Positions 43,733-52,873 of a stretch of DNA of 64,000 nucleotides are shown one piece after another. The DNA is taken from the NCBI GenBank assembly GCA_963727285.1, contig CAVSFF010000009.1, forward strand, positions 930,001-994,000, read 5' to 3'. The notes beneath the pieces are model-generated. The model worked only from the letters and a program-made list of their open reading frames with translations. It ran no database searches and was not told the origin of the DNA. Numbering within the stretch: the first letter of the stretch is position 1; each line of letters begins with the position of its first letter. The DNA comes from CAITWD01 sp963727285 (GTDB lineage Bacteria; Actinomycetota; Thermoleophilia; Miltoncostaeales; Miltoncostaeaceae). The translations under genes and the position numbers were made by a program.

Positions 43733-45058
43733 CTAGAGCAGGCGGAGGTACCGCTCGAGCTCGAACGGCGTCACCTGGGCCCGATACTCCTCCCACTCCG
43801 CACGCTTGAGCTCAAGCAGGCGACTGTAGATGTGCTCGCCGAACGCGGTCAGCAGCAGCTCCGAGGCGGCGGCGATCTCCACCGCGTCCCCCAACGTCGA
43901 CGGGAGCTGCTCGACCCCGGCGCGCAGCCGCTCGGCATGCGAGAGGTGGTACAGGTTCATCTCCATCGCATCCGGCAGCTCGTATCCGCGGGCGATGCCC
44001 TCGAGCCCGGCATGCAGAATCGCTGCGAAGGTCAGGTAGGGGTTGCAGGCAGGATCGGGCCCCCGCAGTTCCGGGCGACCTGCGGTGTTGTCCGGAACGA
44101 CGCCCTGCTGCGGCACGCGAATCACCGCCGAACGGTTGCGTTCGCTCCAGGCAACGTAGACCGGCGCCTCGAACCCGGGGACCAGGCGCTTGTAGGAGTT
44201 CACCCACTGGGCGAAGACGAAGCACAGCTCCCGGGCATGCCGGAGGATGCCCGCGACAAACCCGCGCCCGACGGCCGACAGCTGACTCGGCTCGTCCGGG
44301 TCGAAAAAGGCATTCCGGCCGCCGGACATCAGCGCCACGTGTGTGTGCATGCCGCTGCCGTTGGCGTCCACGAGCGGCTTTGGCATGAAGGTGGCATACC
44401 AGCCGTGCTGGTGGGCGATCTCCTTGACGATCGTGCGGTAGGTCATGACGTTGTCGGCCATCCGCAGGGCATCGGTCTGGCGCATGTCGATCTCGTGCTG
44501 GGACGGGCCGCTCTCGTGATGGGAGAACTCGACGTCGATCCCGATCTGCTCCAGCGCGAGGACCGTCGCCCGCCGCACGTCGCTTGCGACGTCGAGGGTT
44601 GTCAGGTCGAAGTACCCGCCCTGATCCAGCGGCTCCGGCGATCCGGAGTCGCGGAAGTAAAAGAACTCCAACTCCGTGGCGACGTCGAACCCGTCGAAAC
44701 CCATGTCACGGGCCCGATCGAGGGCGCGGCGCAGCACGAATCGCGGATCGCCCTCATAGGGGGTGCCCGCAAGCGTGTGGACATCGCAGATCAGGCGCGC
44801 CACGGCCTGTTCCTGCGGGCGATACGGGAGGATCGCGAAGGTGGACAGATCCGGCACGGCGACCATGTCGGACTCTTCGATCGGGTTGAACCCGGTGATC
44901 GAGGACCCGTCGAACCGCACTCCGCGAGCAAGCGCGTCCGGCAGGTGCTCGACCGGCAGCGCAAAGCTCTTGAGCCGTCCCAGGACATCGGTGAACCACA
45001 GACGGATGAACTTCACGTCCCGCTCGGAAACGACACGCATGACATCGTCGTGGGTCAT
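43733..45058 (-). CDS. glnA: Glutamine synthetase type I
   Basis: ATP-dependent glutamate-ammonia ligase of 441 residues. VRFDGSSITGF is the N-terminal signature, TELEFFYF the metal-binding glutamates, PKPLVDANGSGMHTHV the active-site loop with the histidine, and NRSAVIRVP the ATP/feedback region. The position of the adenylylation site reads NLYHLSHAERL, so adenylylation as in GSI-beta is uncertain; length favours GSI-alpha. ATG 45058 has GAGGAG upstream. It is downstream of a GSIII gene but separated by a hairpin. Confidence 0.93.
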   Translation of the reverse strand: MTHDDVMRVVSERDVKFIRLWFTDVLGRLKSFALPVEHLPDALARGVRFDGSSITGFNPIEESDMVAVPDLSTFAILPYRPQEQAVARLICDVHTLAGTPYEGDPRFVLRRALDRARDMGFDGFDVATELEFFYFRDSGSPEPLDQGGYFDLTTLDVASDVRRATVLALEQIGIDVEFSHHESGPSQHEIDMRQTDALRMADNVMTYRTIVKEIAHQHGWYATFMPKPLVDANGSGMHTHVALMSGGRNAFFDPDEPSQLSAVGRGFVAGILRHARELCFVFAQWVNSYKRLVPGFEAPVYVAWSERNRSAVIRVPQQGVVPDNTAGRPELRGPDPACNPYLTFAAILHAGLEGIARGYELPDAMEMNLYHLSHAERLRAGVEQLPSTLGDAVEIAAASELLLTAFGEHIYSRLLELKRAEWEEYRAQVTPFELERYLRLL

Positions 45059-45083
45059 ATCGGCTGCTCCTCGGCCTGACGCG

Positions 45084-45117
45084 CATGCGGTGTGCGGGTC
45101 GTCCCGCACACCGCATG
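45084..45117 (-). terminator. Hairpin between glnN and glnA
   Basis: A perfect 15-bp stem with a 4-base loop (TCGT) sits between the two glutamine synthetase genes. Confidence 0.75.
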
Positions 45118-45132
45118 TGCGTCACTGCGGCA

Positions 45133-47263
45133 TTACTTGATGAACAAGATCTCCGCGTACTTCGGGAGCGGCCACAGGTCGTCGGCGACGACCCGCTCGA
45201 GTGCGTCGGCGTACTCCCGCACCTCGGCCATCGTGGTGAGGACCGTGTCACGCATGTAGATCGCCTCGACGTCCGTGCCGTCCGGATGGACCGCGTTGAC
45301 GCCCTTGAGCGTGTTGATCGCGTCGACGAACTTGTTGACCAGATCGCGGACCTCGCCCTCAAGCACGCTCACCCCGGTCTCCTGAACCAGACGCAGGTAC
45401 CGCAGCGCCGCCGGCAGCAGCATGGTGCTGGCGATGTCGGCCGCCGTCTCGGCCTCGATGTTGATGTTGACGATGTACTGCTCGAGGAAGACGTCGAACC
45501 GCGAGTGCAATTCGCGCTCCGACAGCACGCCGTAGTTGCTGAACGTCGAAAGGGTCTGCTCCGAGATCAGCTCCGGCAATGCGTCCGGTGTCGTGCGCAG
45601 GTTCAGCAGGCCGCGCGCGTCGGCTTCGGCGTGCCACTCCTCGGAGTACCCGTCGCCGCCGAACACGATGCGCCCGTGCTTGCGGTAGTTCGCACCGACG
45701 ACCTCTGAGATCGCCTCAGGGACCGTCTTGCCTGCTCTCGACGGCGTTTTCGACATCCTCGATGAGGGAGTCGATGGCCTCGGCGACGATCGTGTTGAGC
45801 ACGGTGTTCGGAAGCCCCGGCGACATGTTCGAGCCCAGCGCGCGGAATTCGAACTTGTTCCCGGTGAACGCGAACGGGCTTGTCCGGTTCCGGTCGCCCG
45901 TGTCCTTGGGGAGCCGCGGAAGCACCGGCGACCCGAGCCCCATGAACTCGCCGGCCGGAGACACATAGACGCGCCCCTCGGCAAGCGCGGTGAACACGTT
46001 CTCCAGCTCGGAGCCGAGGAAGATCGAGATGATCGCCGGCGGCGCCTCGTTGGCGCCAAGGCGATGGTCCTGGCCGGCGCTGGCGACCGATGCCCGCAAC
46101 AGGCCCTGGTGAATGTCGACGGCCCTGACGACCGCGGCCGCGAAGAACAGGAACTGCAGGTTCTCCTCGGGCGTGTCACCCGGGTCGAGGAGATTCTCGC
46201 CGCCGTCGGTGCTCATCGACCAGTTGTTGTGCTTGCCCGAACCGTTCACGCCGGCGAACGGCTTCTCGTGCAGCAGCGCCACCAGGTCGTACCGCGGCGC
46301 GACGTTCTTGAGGACGGTCATCAGCAATTGCTGGTGATCCACGCCGACGTTGGTGTTCTCGAAGATCGGGGCGATCTCGTACTGCGCCGGAGCAACCTCG
46401 TTGTGGCGCGTCTTGATGGGAACGCCCAGCTTCAGCAGCTCGCGCTCGGTGTCCATCATGCACGCGAGGATCCGCTCGGGAATGCTGCCGAAGTAGTGGT
46501 CGTCGAGCTCGTGACCCTTCGGCGGCTTTGCGCCGAACAGCGTGCGCCCCGTGTTGATGAGGTCGGGACGCTGGTAGTAGTAGCTCTTGTCGATCAGGAA
46601 GTACTCCTGCTCGGGCCCCATCGTCGTGGTGACCCGTTCGACGTGGGTGTCACCGAGCAGATGCAGGGCCCGGACCGCCGACTTGCTGAGCGCCTCGATC
46701 GACCGCAGCAGCGGGATCTTGTGGTCGAGGGCCTCACCGGTCCACGAGGTGAAGGCGGTCGGGATGCACAGAAACGTCCCGTTGGGGTTCTCCAGGAGAA
46801 ATGCGGGGCTCGTCGGGTCCCACGCGGTGTATCCGCGCGCCTCGAATGTGGCCCGAATGCCACCCGTCGGGAAGCTGGACGCGTCCGGCTCACCCTGCAC
46901 CAGTTCGCCGCCCGAGAACGCGGCGATGGCGGTGCCGTCGCCGATCGGCGCATAGAACGAGTCGTGCTTTTCGGCGGTGAAGCCGGTCAGCGGCTGGAAC
47001 CAGTGCGTGTAGTGGGTCGCACCCCGCTCAAGGGCCCAGTCCTTCATGGCCGCGGCAACGACATCCGCGAGGTCGGGATCGAGGGCTTCGCTGCGCTCGA
47101 TCGTGCGCTGCAATGCGCGGAAGACCTGCTTGGGCAGCCGTGCGCGCTGCTCGTTCTGTCCGAAGACGTTGGCGCCGAATACGTTTGCGGGCTCGTCCTC
47201 GCCGATTGGAGTGCCTGCACTCCACTGGGCGGCGGTGACGTTCGCGAGTCGCATCTTGGTCAT
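45133..47263 (-). CDS. glnN: Glutamine synthetase type III, frame interrupted
   Basis: Large dodecameric GSIII, about 709 residues. Family features: FGANVFGQNEQRARLP, THYTHWFQPLTG, EKHDSFYAP, GPEQEYFLIDKSYY, and KNVAPRYDLVALLHEKPFAG then NGSGKHNNWSM, the active-site loop with the histidine. After DVENAVE the frame changes; removing one A at plus-strand 45736 continues AGKTVPEAISEVVGANYRKH and FGGDGYSEEWH, and the remainder ends KYAEILFIK. ATG 47263 has AGGAGGGA upstream. TAGGCT 47369-47364 is a likely -10 box. It is divergent from a CdaR/PucR-like regulator. Confidence 0.9.
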
Positions 47264-47363
47264 CAGGGTCGCGGTCCCTCCTGGCGAAATGGCTTGCCGC
47301 GGAAACGCGCCCTCAGCGCCTCACAGGCGTCGATGGCGGCTCGCGGGCGTCGGGCAATCGTAG

Positions 47364-47369
47364 AGCCTA
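47364..47369 (-). promoter_or_regulatory. -10 box TAGGCT of glnN
   Basis: Minus-strand TAGGCT about 100 bases before ATG 47263; no clear -35 at 17 bp. Confidence 0.4.
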
Positions 47370-47499
47370 ACCGTCAGCAGCCGAGTTGAGTAAGCACGCA
47401 GGCGACCGGCTTGCCTTCCCGGCGAGTGCCGACCGCGCCGATCGAGGATACGGCCGCTCCCGACGTCGGTGGTTTCGACGTGCGGACAAGCTTGGAAGG

Positions 47500-47525
47500 C
47501 CCCGTTTGGCCGTGTGGCCAAACGG
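47500..47525. repeat. Perfect inverted repeat in glnN-regulator region
   Basis: CCCGTTTGGCC and GGCCAAACGGG with a 4-base loop (GTGT). It may be a terminator, an attenuator or an operator. Confidence 0.6.
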
Positions 47526-47673
47526 GCACCGGCGGATCAATCGCGGCGCCGTCGTATGCCGAAATTCGTCCACCTCGCCAGAATGCGATGGTGACGGGCG
47601 TCTCGCCCGATCGCCGACAATCACGAACTTCCGTCGTCCTTGCGGATGCTGCTGCTGCTGCCATTCTGTGGGC

Positions 47674-49329
47674 ATGAGCACACGTCATCTCCCCGCGGAC
47701 GTGCGTCTGGTCGGGCCGCCGACCCGGCACCCCACCCTGGCGGACGTCTACGAGCTGGCCGCGTTCGCCGGCAGTCACGTCACGCCGACCGGCGCCGACA
47801 TGTCCGCCGATGTTCGGGCCCTCCGCCCCGGCGGCGGGGACACCGCCGGCGACGCCGAGATCCTCCTCTGCGACGGGCCGCTGCCGGACCCGGCACCGGC
47901 AGGCGCCGTCGCGGTGATCGCTCGTACCGAGGCACCTGCCGGTTACCCGATTCCGGTGATCGTCTTGCCGCCGGACGCATCCTGGACGGCCGTCATCGAC
48001 GACCTGACCGGACTCTTCGGCGCCCACCGGGGCCGACGCGCCGCCGACCGGGCGCGCGCGGCGTTCCGCATCCCGCTGACCGACGGGCGCGGGTTCGGAG
48101 GCCTCGCCGAGGCCTGTCGCGATCTGCTCGGCGCGCCCGTTGCGGTACTCGACGACTATCTCGACGTCCTCGCGGAGATCGACGTCGACGACGCGCAGAC
48201 CCAGCAGCTCGACACCGCGATCGCCGAGGCCCGGGCCCGGGGAGCGGTGACGCCGTTGGAGCCGTTTGTCGCCGACGCGCCCGCCGACGTGACCCGGATG
48301 CTGGTGCTCGGCCCCGGAGACCGCCAGGTGATGGTGATCGCCACATGGTTGCCGGCACCCCTGACGCTGGCGCAGACCGCCGTGCTCGCCGAAATGGCCG
48401 AGGCCTGCGGAATCGAATGGGGGCGCCAAGAGGTCCGCACCCAAACCGAATCGCAGCTCCGCGGCGATCTGATCCGCGAGCTCATGGCCGGCGAGGCGAT
48501 CAGTCGGGAATCCCTGATCCGCCGCGCGCGACACCTCGGCGCCGATTTGGCGGGGGGCGCCGTCGCGATGCTCGGCAAGTTGGAGGACCCACACCAGCGG
48601 GGTCCCGCGGAGACCGACGAGCGCGTCGCCAGGCGATTCGTACAGCAGGCCCGCGCCGTGCTCGACCTGCACTGGCCGCGGGGACTCGTCGACTGGAACG
48701 GCGACCGCTTGCTCATGCTGCTGCCGGGTCCGCGCGAACACGAGGTCGCCGACCGCGAAGACATCGAACAGCGCGCCCACACCCTGTCGGGCCGTCTTAT
48801 CACCGCGACCAAAGACACGGTCCCGGGTCTGGTGCTGACCCTGGCGATCTCGCGCTACACGCCCGAACCGGAGCGTCTCGGCGCGGCGCTGGAGGAGGCG
48901 AGCCTGGCGCTGTCGATCGGCGAACGCATCGGCAGTGCGGGCGATGTCGTCACCTTCGAGGAGACCGGCACCTACAAACTGCTGTTCCAGATCTTCGCCG
49001 ACCGGCCGGAAGAACTGTCGGCCTTCTACGAGCAGACGATCGGACCGCTGGTGCGGTATGACGAGCAGTATCAAACGGAACTCGTCGCGACGCTCGCCAC
49101 CTATCTGGAATTCGACTGCAACCTCGCCGCGACCGCGGCCAGCCTCTTTACGCACCGTCACACCATCCGCTACCGGCTGGATCGCATCGCCGAACTCTGC
49201 GGGCTCGACATCGGGCGCACCGACGACCGCGAGAAGCTGTCGCTTGGCCTGAAGTCGATGCGGCTGCTGGGTCGCAAGGTGCCGACCCCGATCGCCAAGG
49301 AGAGCTCCGGGCGGGCCTCGACCCCCTAG
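47674..49329 (+). CDS. CdaR/PucR-family transcriptional regulator
   Basis: A 551-residue activator-like protein. The C-terminal HTH_30 region reads YLEFDCNLAATAASLFTHRH then TIRYRLDRIAELCGLDI, the PucR signature of purine and nitrogen regulators. A central GGDEF-like CdaR domain (WNGDRLLMLLPGPREHE) and an N-terminal GAF-like part precede it. Start ATG 47674. It is divergent from the GSIII gene, so nitrogen control of glnN and glnA is a reasonable inference. A hairpin follows. Confidence 0.88.
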   Translation: MSTRHLPADVRLVGPPTRHPTLADVYELAAFAGSHVTPTGADMSADVRALRPGGGDTAGDAEILLCDGPLPDPAPAGAVAVIARTEAPAGYPIPVIVLPPDASWTAVIDDLTGLFGAHRGRRAADRARAAFRIPLTDGRGFGGLAEACRDLLGAPVAVLDDYLDVLAEIDVDDAQTQQLDTAIAEARARGAVTPLEPFVADAPADVTRMLVLGPGDRQVMVIATWLPAPLTLAQTAVLAEMAEACGIEWGRQEVRTQTESQLRGDLIRELMAGEAISRESLIRRARHLGADLAGGAVAMLGKLEDPHQRGPAETDERVARRFVQQARAVLDLHWPRGLVDWNGDRLLMLLPGPREHEVADREDIEQRAHTLSGRLITATKDTVPGLVLTLAISRYTPEPERLGAALEEASLALSIGERIGSAGDVVTFEETGTYKLLFQIFADRPEELSAFYEQTIGPLVRYDEQYQTELVATLATYLEFDCNLAATAASLFTHRHTIRYRLDRIAELCGLDIGRTDDREKLSLGLKSMRLLGRKVPTPIAKESSGRASTP

Positions 49330-49339
49330 GCCGTCACCG

Positions 49340-49363
49340 CGCCCGCGGGTGCCATCGCGGGCG
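49340..49363 (+). terminator. Hairpin after PucR-like gene
   Basis: CGCCCGCG and CGCGGGCG pair over an 8-base loop 11 bases past the stop. Confidence 0.5.
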
Positions 49364-49441
49364 GTATGGGAGAATGCCCGGCGGTAGGTCGCGCACCGCG
49401 AGCACGGCCGGCCATCCACGCCAGCACCTCCAGGGAGCCCC

Positions 49442-49921
49442 ATGCGTCAGACGATTGCGTTCCAGGCCACGGCCTTCGAAGCCCAGCCGGTGCAGGTCGA
49501 GGCCGACCCGAACAACGGACCGGTCGACCCCGATGCAACGCCCGTGCTCGTGCTGGTGTTCCAGTCGGGGCCAAACGTCGTGCTTACGATCCCGATGTCG
49601 GTGACCGATGCCGGGAACACGATGAACGCGTTTACCGAGGCGGAACCGCATCGCGGCCAGATTCCGGATGTTCAGTGGGAGCCGCAGCCGGCCGGTCTTC
49701 CCGAGGGCATGTTCTGGATGCTGTCCCCGGCAGTCGTCGGCATCTCGGTGACGCCGCCCCAGGTCACCCCCGACGGAATGATCCCGCACTGGACGCTGAC
49801 CTTCGAAGATCAGGACGGCAGCCAGGTCCAAGTCGCCGTCAGCGACGCGATCACCGTCCAGATGATCCGCGGCCTGTCATCGGCGATCGACGACAACGAG
49901 GATGAGGACGAGGACGACTGA
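49442..49921 (+). CDS. Hypothetical protein with acidic tail
   Basis: A 159-residue soluble protein I do not recognise. It has alternating beta strands (TPVLVLVFQSGPNVVLTIPM, HWTLTFEDQDGSQVQVAV), suggesting a small beta-rich domain, and ends with an acidic stretch DDNEDEDEDD. No signal peptide or catalytic motif. ATG 49442 follows CAGGGAG. It converges on the FprA gene 28 bp away. Confidence 0.65.
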   Translation: MRQTIAFQATAFEAQPVQVEADPNNGPVDPDATPVLVLVFQSGPNVVLTIPMSVTDAGNTMNAFTEAEPHRGQIPDVQWEPQPAGLPEGMFWMLSPAVVGISVTPPQVTPDGMIPHWTLTFEDQDGSQVQVAVSDAITVQMIRGLSSAIDDNEDEDEDD

Positions 49922-49949
49922 CTGCGTCGGGCGCGTCGGGCGCCCTGCC

Positions 49950-51389
49950 TCAGGCCGGGGGCTCGGGCGGGCCCTCGGCTTCCCGGTCGCGCAGCTTCTT
50001 CTCGGCGAGCGCGCTCAGCATCTCTTCGATTCGGCTGAACTTGACGCGCGGACGTTCGCCGGCCTCGCGTCCCCGCTCCTGCTCGAGCATGTCGATCATC
50101 TGCCAGTCGTCATAGCTGACGAAGTCACGGCGGCGCTCCCCGAGCAGCCGTTCGAGGACGGCGCGATCAGGGACGCTGTGATCGTCGAAGGAACCGCTCC
50201 GCAAATCCTCGAGCAGCGACTCGACGGTTTCCTGGGAGTCGGGCTTATTGGTCCCGATGATGCCGCGCGGGCCGCGCTTGATCCATCCGACCACGTACTC
50301 GGCCGGTACGGGGGCGCCGCTCGTCGGGTCGATGACGCGCCCATGGTCGTTCGGGATGATCCCGCGCGCCGCATCGAACGGGATGCCCATCAACGGCATT
50401 CCCTGATAACCGATGGCACGGAACACGAGATCGGCATCCAGCACGTCTGAACGATCGGTCATGCGGGCGCGCACCGCGCCGTCATCGCTCCGGTAAAGCT
50501 CGTTCTCGGCGACCGCCACCCCGCGGACGCGGTCATCGCCGACGATCTCAACGGGCGAACGCAAGAAGCGCAGAATCACCCGGCGCCGGGCGCCGGTCGA
50601 CGGTCGCTCTGCGTACTCGCGCAGAACGTCGAGATTCGCCTGGGTCGTCTTCGTGTACTCGGCGTCCGGATCCACCTCGAAGTCGAGGTCCGCGGGGTCG
50701 ACGATCACGTCGCAGTCGGGGAGGTGGCCGAGTTCCCGCAACTCCTTCGTGGTGAACGCCGCCTCGGCGGGTCCGCGTCGACCAAGAATCGTGACCTCGC
50801 GGATATTCGAGTTGGCGAGGGCGCGAAGCGCATGCTCGGCGATGTCGGTGCGCCGCAGTTCGTCGACCGGAACGAGGAGGATGCGGGCAAGATCCATCGC
50901 CACATTGCCGTTTCCGACGACGATCGCCGACGTACCGGAGAAGTCGAAGCTCAGCGACCGGAAGTCGGGATGCGCGTTGTACCAGCCGACGAACTCGCTC
51001 GCGGAGTGGCTGCCGGGCAGGTACTCCCTGGGGATTCCGAGGCGCTTGTCGGTGCGTGCGCCGACCGCGTAGATGACCGCGTGGTAGTAGGCGCGCAGAT
51101 CCTCGTGGGTCAGCTCCCGGCCGAACTCGATGTTCCCGTAAAAGCGGAACTCGGGGTGCTCGGCGATCTTGTCGTAGACGCGGGTCACGGCCTTGATGTT
51201 CTGATGGTCCGGGGCAACCCCGCCGCGAACGAGGCCGAACGGTGTCGGAAGCCGGTCGAACATGTCGACCTGGACGACCAGATCGTCCTGCCGATGCAGG
51301 TGCTCCGCCGCGTAGAAGCCGGACGGTCCCGATCCAACGACGGCAATGCGCAACGGGCGGGCCTCGGTGCCCAACCTGGGTTCGGTCAC
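49950..51389 (-). CDS. fprA: Ferredoxin-NADP reductase, FprA type
   Basis: FAD flavoprotein of about 479 residues related to mycobacterial FprA and adrenodoxin reductase, moving electrons between NAD(P)H and ferredoxin. RIAVVGSGPSGFYAAEHL binds FAD, PTPFGLVRGGVAPDHQNIK and IVVGNGNVAMDLARIL (NADP) follow, and VVGWIKRGPRGIIGTNKPD is the C-terminal signature. GTG 51389 is chosen; GTG 51452 would add 21 residues. TAACAT (51439-51434) between those starts is a possible -10 box and supports the shorter protein. Downstream of cofE. Confidence 0.88.
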   Translation of the reverse strand: MTEPRLGTEARPLRIAVVGSGPSGFYAAEHLHRQDDLVVQVDMFDRLPTPFGLVRGGVAPDHQNIKAVTRVYDKIAEHPEFRFYGNIEFGRELTHEDLRAYYHAVIYAVGARTDKRLGIPREYLPGSHSASEFVGWYNAHPDFRSLSFDFSGTSAIVVGNGNVAMDLARILLVPVDELRRTDIAEHALRALANSNIREVTILGRRGPAEAAFTTKELRELGHLPDCDVIVDPADLDFEVDPDAEYTKTTQANLDVLREYAERPSTGARRRVILRFLRSPVEIVGDDRVRGVAVAENELYRSDDGAVRARMTDRSDVLDADLVFRAIGYQGMPLMGIPFDAARGIIPNDHGRVIDPTSGAPVPAEYVVGWIKRGPRGIIGTNKPDSQETVESLLEDLRSGSFDDHSVPDRAVLERLLGERRRDFVSYDDWQMIDMLEQERGREAGERPRVKFSRIEEMLSALAEKKLRDREAEGPPEPPA

Positions 51390-51433
51390 GTCCCCTGATT
51401 CCTCCACGCGAGCGGCTTGACGCTGAAACCTCG

Positions 51434-51439
51434 ATGTTA
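51434..51439 (-). promoter_or_regulatory. Candidate -10 box of fprA-like gene
   Basis: TAACAT on the minus strand, 44 bases before GTG 51389. Confidence 0.35.
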
Positions 51440-51470
51440 CCGGCAGCGCCACCGAAAAGCCGCGTCGGGC

Positions 51471-52205
51471 CTAGCGAAACAGATCGTGCTCGGGCCGTCG
51501 CAGCAGGTCGATGACCGTGCCCGGCGCCGGCTGGCTGGCGACCCCGCTGATCACCACGACCGGCGTCCCGGCCGCCTTGCCCATCAGCACCCCCGCGGCG
51601 GCGGCGAGCTCGTCCCCGAAGGCCAGCTCCGTGGCCACCAGCACGCGCCCTTCCCGATCGCGATCGCCGCGGCAATCATTGACCGCCTCGAAGCCGGCGA
51701 CGCCGAGGCAGACGTTGACCAGTCCCCGTCGAAAGGCGCGACCATGGGTGTCGGTGACGATGACCCCGACCCGCCCGCCGACAGCCGCGCTGACCGCCGA
51801 CTGGATCCGGTGCGCCGACCGGTCCGAGTCGACGGGCAACAGCACGGCGGTGCCGTGGGCCGTATTCGAGGTGTCGATCCCGGCGTTCGCGCATACGAAC
51901 CCCTGGTGGGTTTCGCAGATGAGCGTTGCGCCGCGACGGCGCACGATCCGTGCCGACTCCCGCAGGATGAGCTCGCACAGGCGCGGATCCTTGCCGGTGA
52001 GCTCGGCGAGCGACGACGCGCGCGGGCCGGGCTCGACGTCGGCGATCACCACGACGCGTCCCTCATCCTTGCTGACGACCTTCTGGGCAACGGCCAGGAT
52101 GTCCCCGGGGCGCACATCCTGCGCGGCCGCAGCGGCGGCGATCAGGGCCGGCAGGCCGCGGCTCGCGGTGATTTCCGGGATGCCGTCGAGGGCGAACAGT
52201 CTCAG
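51471..52205 (-). CDS. cofE: Coenzyme F420-0:L-glutamate ligase
   Basis: GTP-dependent ligase adding glutamate to F420-0, about 244 residues. ILAVAQKVVSKDEGR, RRGATLICETHQGFVCANAG and GVIVTDTHGRAFRRG are conserved in CofE. The FbiB nitroreductase extension found in mycobacteria is absent. The frame begins best with CTG 52205, overlapping the cofC stop as CTGA in the same manner as the GTGA overlaps of its neighbours, with a G-rich stretch upstream. Third F420 gene of the operon. Confidence 0.88.
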   Translation of the reverse strand: MRLFALDGIPEITASRGLPALIAAAAAAQDVRPGDILAVAQKVVSKDEGRVVVIADVEPGPRASSLAELTGKDPRLCELILRESARIVRRRGATLICETHQGFVCANAGIDTSNTAHGTAVLLPVDSDRSAHRIQSAVSAAVGGRVGVIVTDTHGRAFRRGLVNVCLGVAGFEAVNDCRGDRDREGRVLVATELAFGDELAAAAGVLMGKAAGTPVVVISGVASQPAPGTVIDLLRRPEHDLFR

Positions 52206-52873
52206 TGCACAACCCCCGCCGCGAGGCGGTCCGCAACGCCCCATGCCGCACAGCATGCCGCCGCCCGGCCGTGATGGCCGCACAGGGCCAATGCCGCCAA
52301 GTCGTCGGCCGTGTCGACGTCCAGACCGAGCGACGGCACCTCGATCTCGCGGAGCGCGAGCCCGGCGTTCAGGAGTGCCGACTCGTGGGCCGCACGCGAG
52401 TTCGGACCCAACCGGGTGGCGATGCCGAATGGCGGCGACAGCGCGAGCGCGTTCGTGCCGGTCCCATCCCGGGACGGGACGAGAACGGCTCCGCGGGCCG
52501 CCGGAAGCACCGCCAACACGAGGTCGAGGTCCGCCGCCTGCACCAGCGGCAGGTCCGCCGTCAGGATCAGGGCGCGGTCGAACAGCCGGTCCTCGGCCGC
52601 CGCCTGCCCCAGCGCCACCGCCGGGTTCATCCCGCGCGGCGGGATGTGATCGACGAGCACCGTGGCGCCGGCGGCCCGGCTCAGCCCGGCGGCCACCGCG
52701 TCGCTGGTCACCACGAATGTGTGTGCGACGGCAGCGCTGTCCCGGCAGGCGTCGAGGAGATCAGCGAGCATCGCCGCCTGCAGCTCCCGGCGCTCCCCCG
52801 GACGCAGCACGGGTGCCAGACGGCCGAGCGCCTTGTCGATCGGCTTGACCGGGATGACCGCGGCGGCGCTCAC
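52202..52873 (-). CDS. cofC: 2-phospho-L-lactate guanylyltransferase (or PEP equivalent)
   Basis: Nucleotidyltransferase of 223 residues that makes the activated lactyl or enolpyruvyl guanosine diphosphate for F420. VIPVKPIDKALGRLAPVL is the N-terminal nucleotide-binding motif, ILTADLPLVQAADL the metal-binding site, and GPNSRAAHE the C-terminal motif (typically GxxSFxxH). GTG 52873 overlaps the cofD stop (GTGA). Confidence 0.9.
   Translation of the reverse strand: MSAAAVIPVKPIDKALGRLAPVLRPGERRELQAAMLADLLDACRDSAAVAHTFVVTSDAVAAGLSRAAGATVLVDHIPPRGMNPAVALGQAAAEDRLFDRALILTADLPLVQAADLDLVLAVLPAARGAVLVPSRDGTGTNALALSPPFGIATRLGPNSRAAHESALLNAGLALREIEVPSLGLDVDTADDLAALALCGHHGRAAACCAAWGVADRLAAGVVH

Larger units (their letters stand above)
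47264..47673. other. Intergenic region between glnN and PucR-like regulator
   Basis: A 410-bp divergent region. It contains the glnN promoter candidate, a perfect 11-bp stem and a short GCTGCT repeat just before the regulator start. No convincing gene was seen. Confidence 0.6.

Noticed and set aside
47646..47663. GCTGCTGCTGCTG run before the regulator start as a regulatory repeat
   Set aside because: Short triplet runs are common in high-GC DNA; nothing else supports a role.
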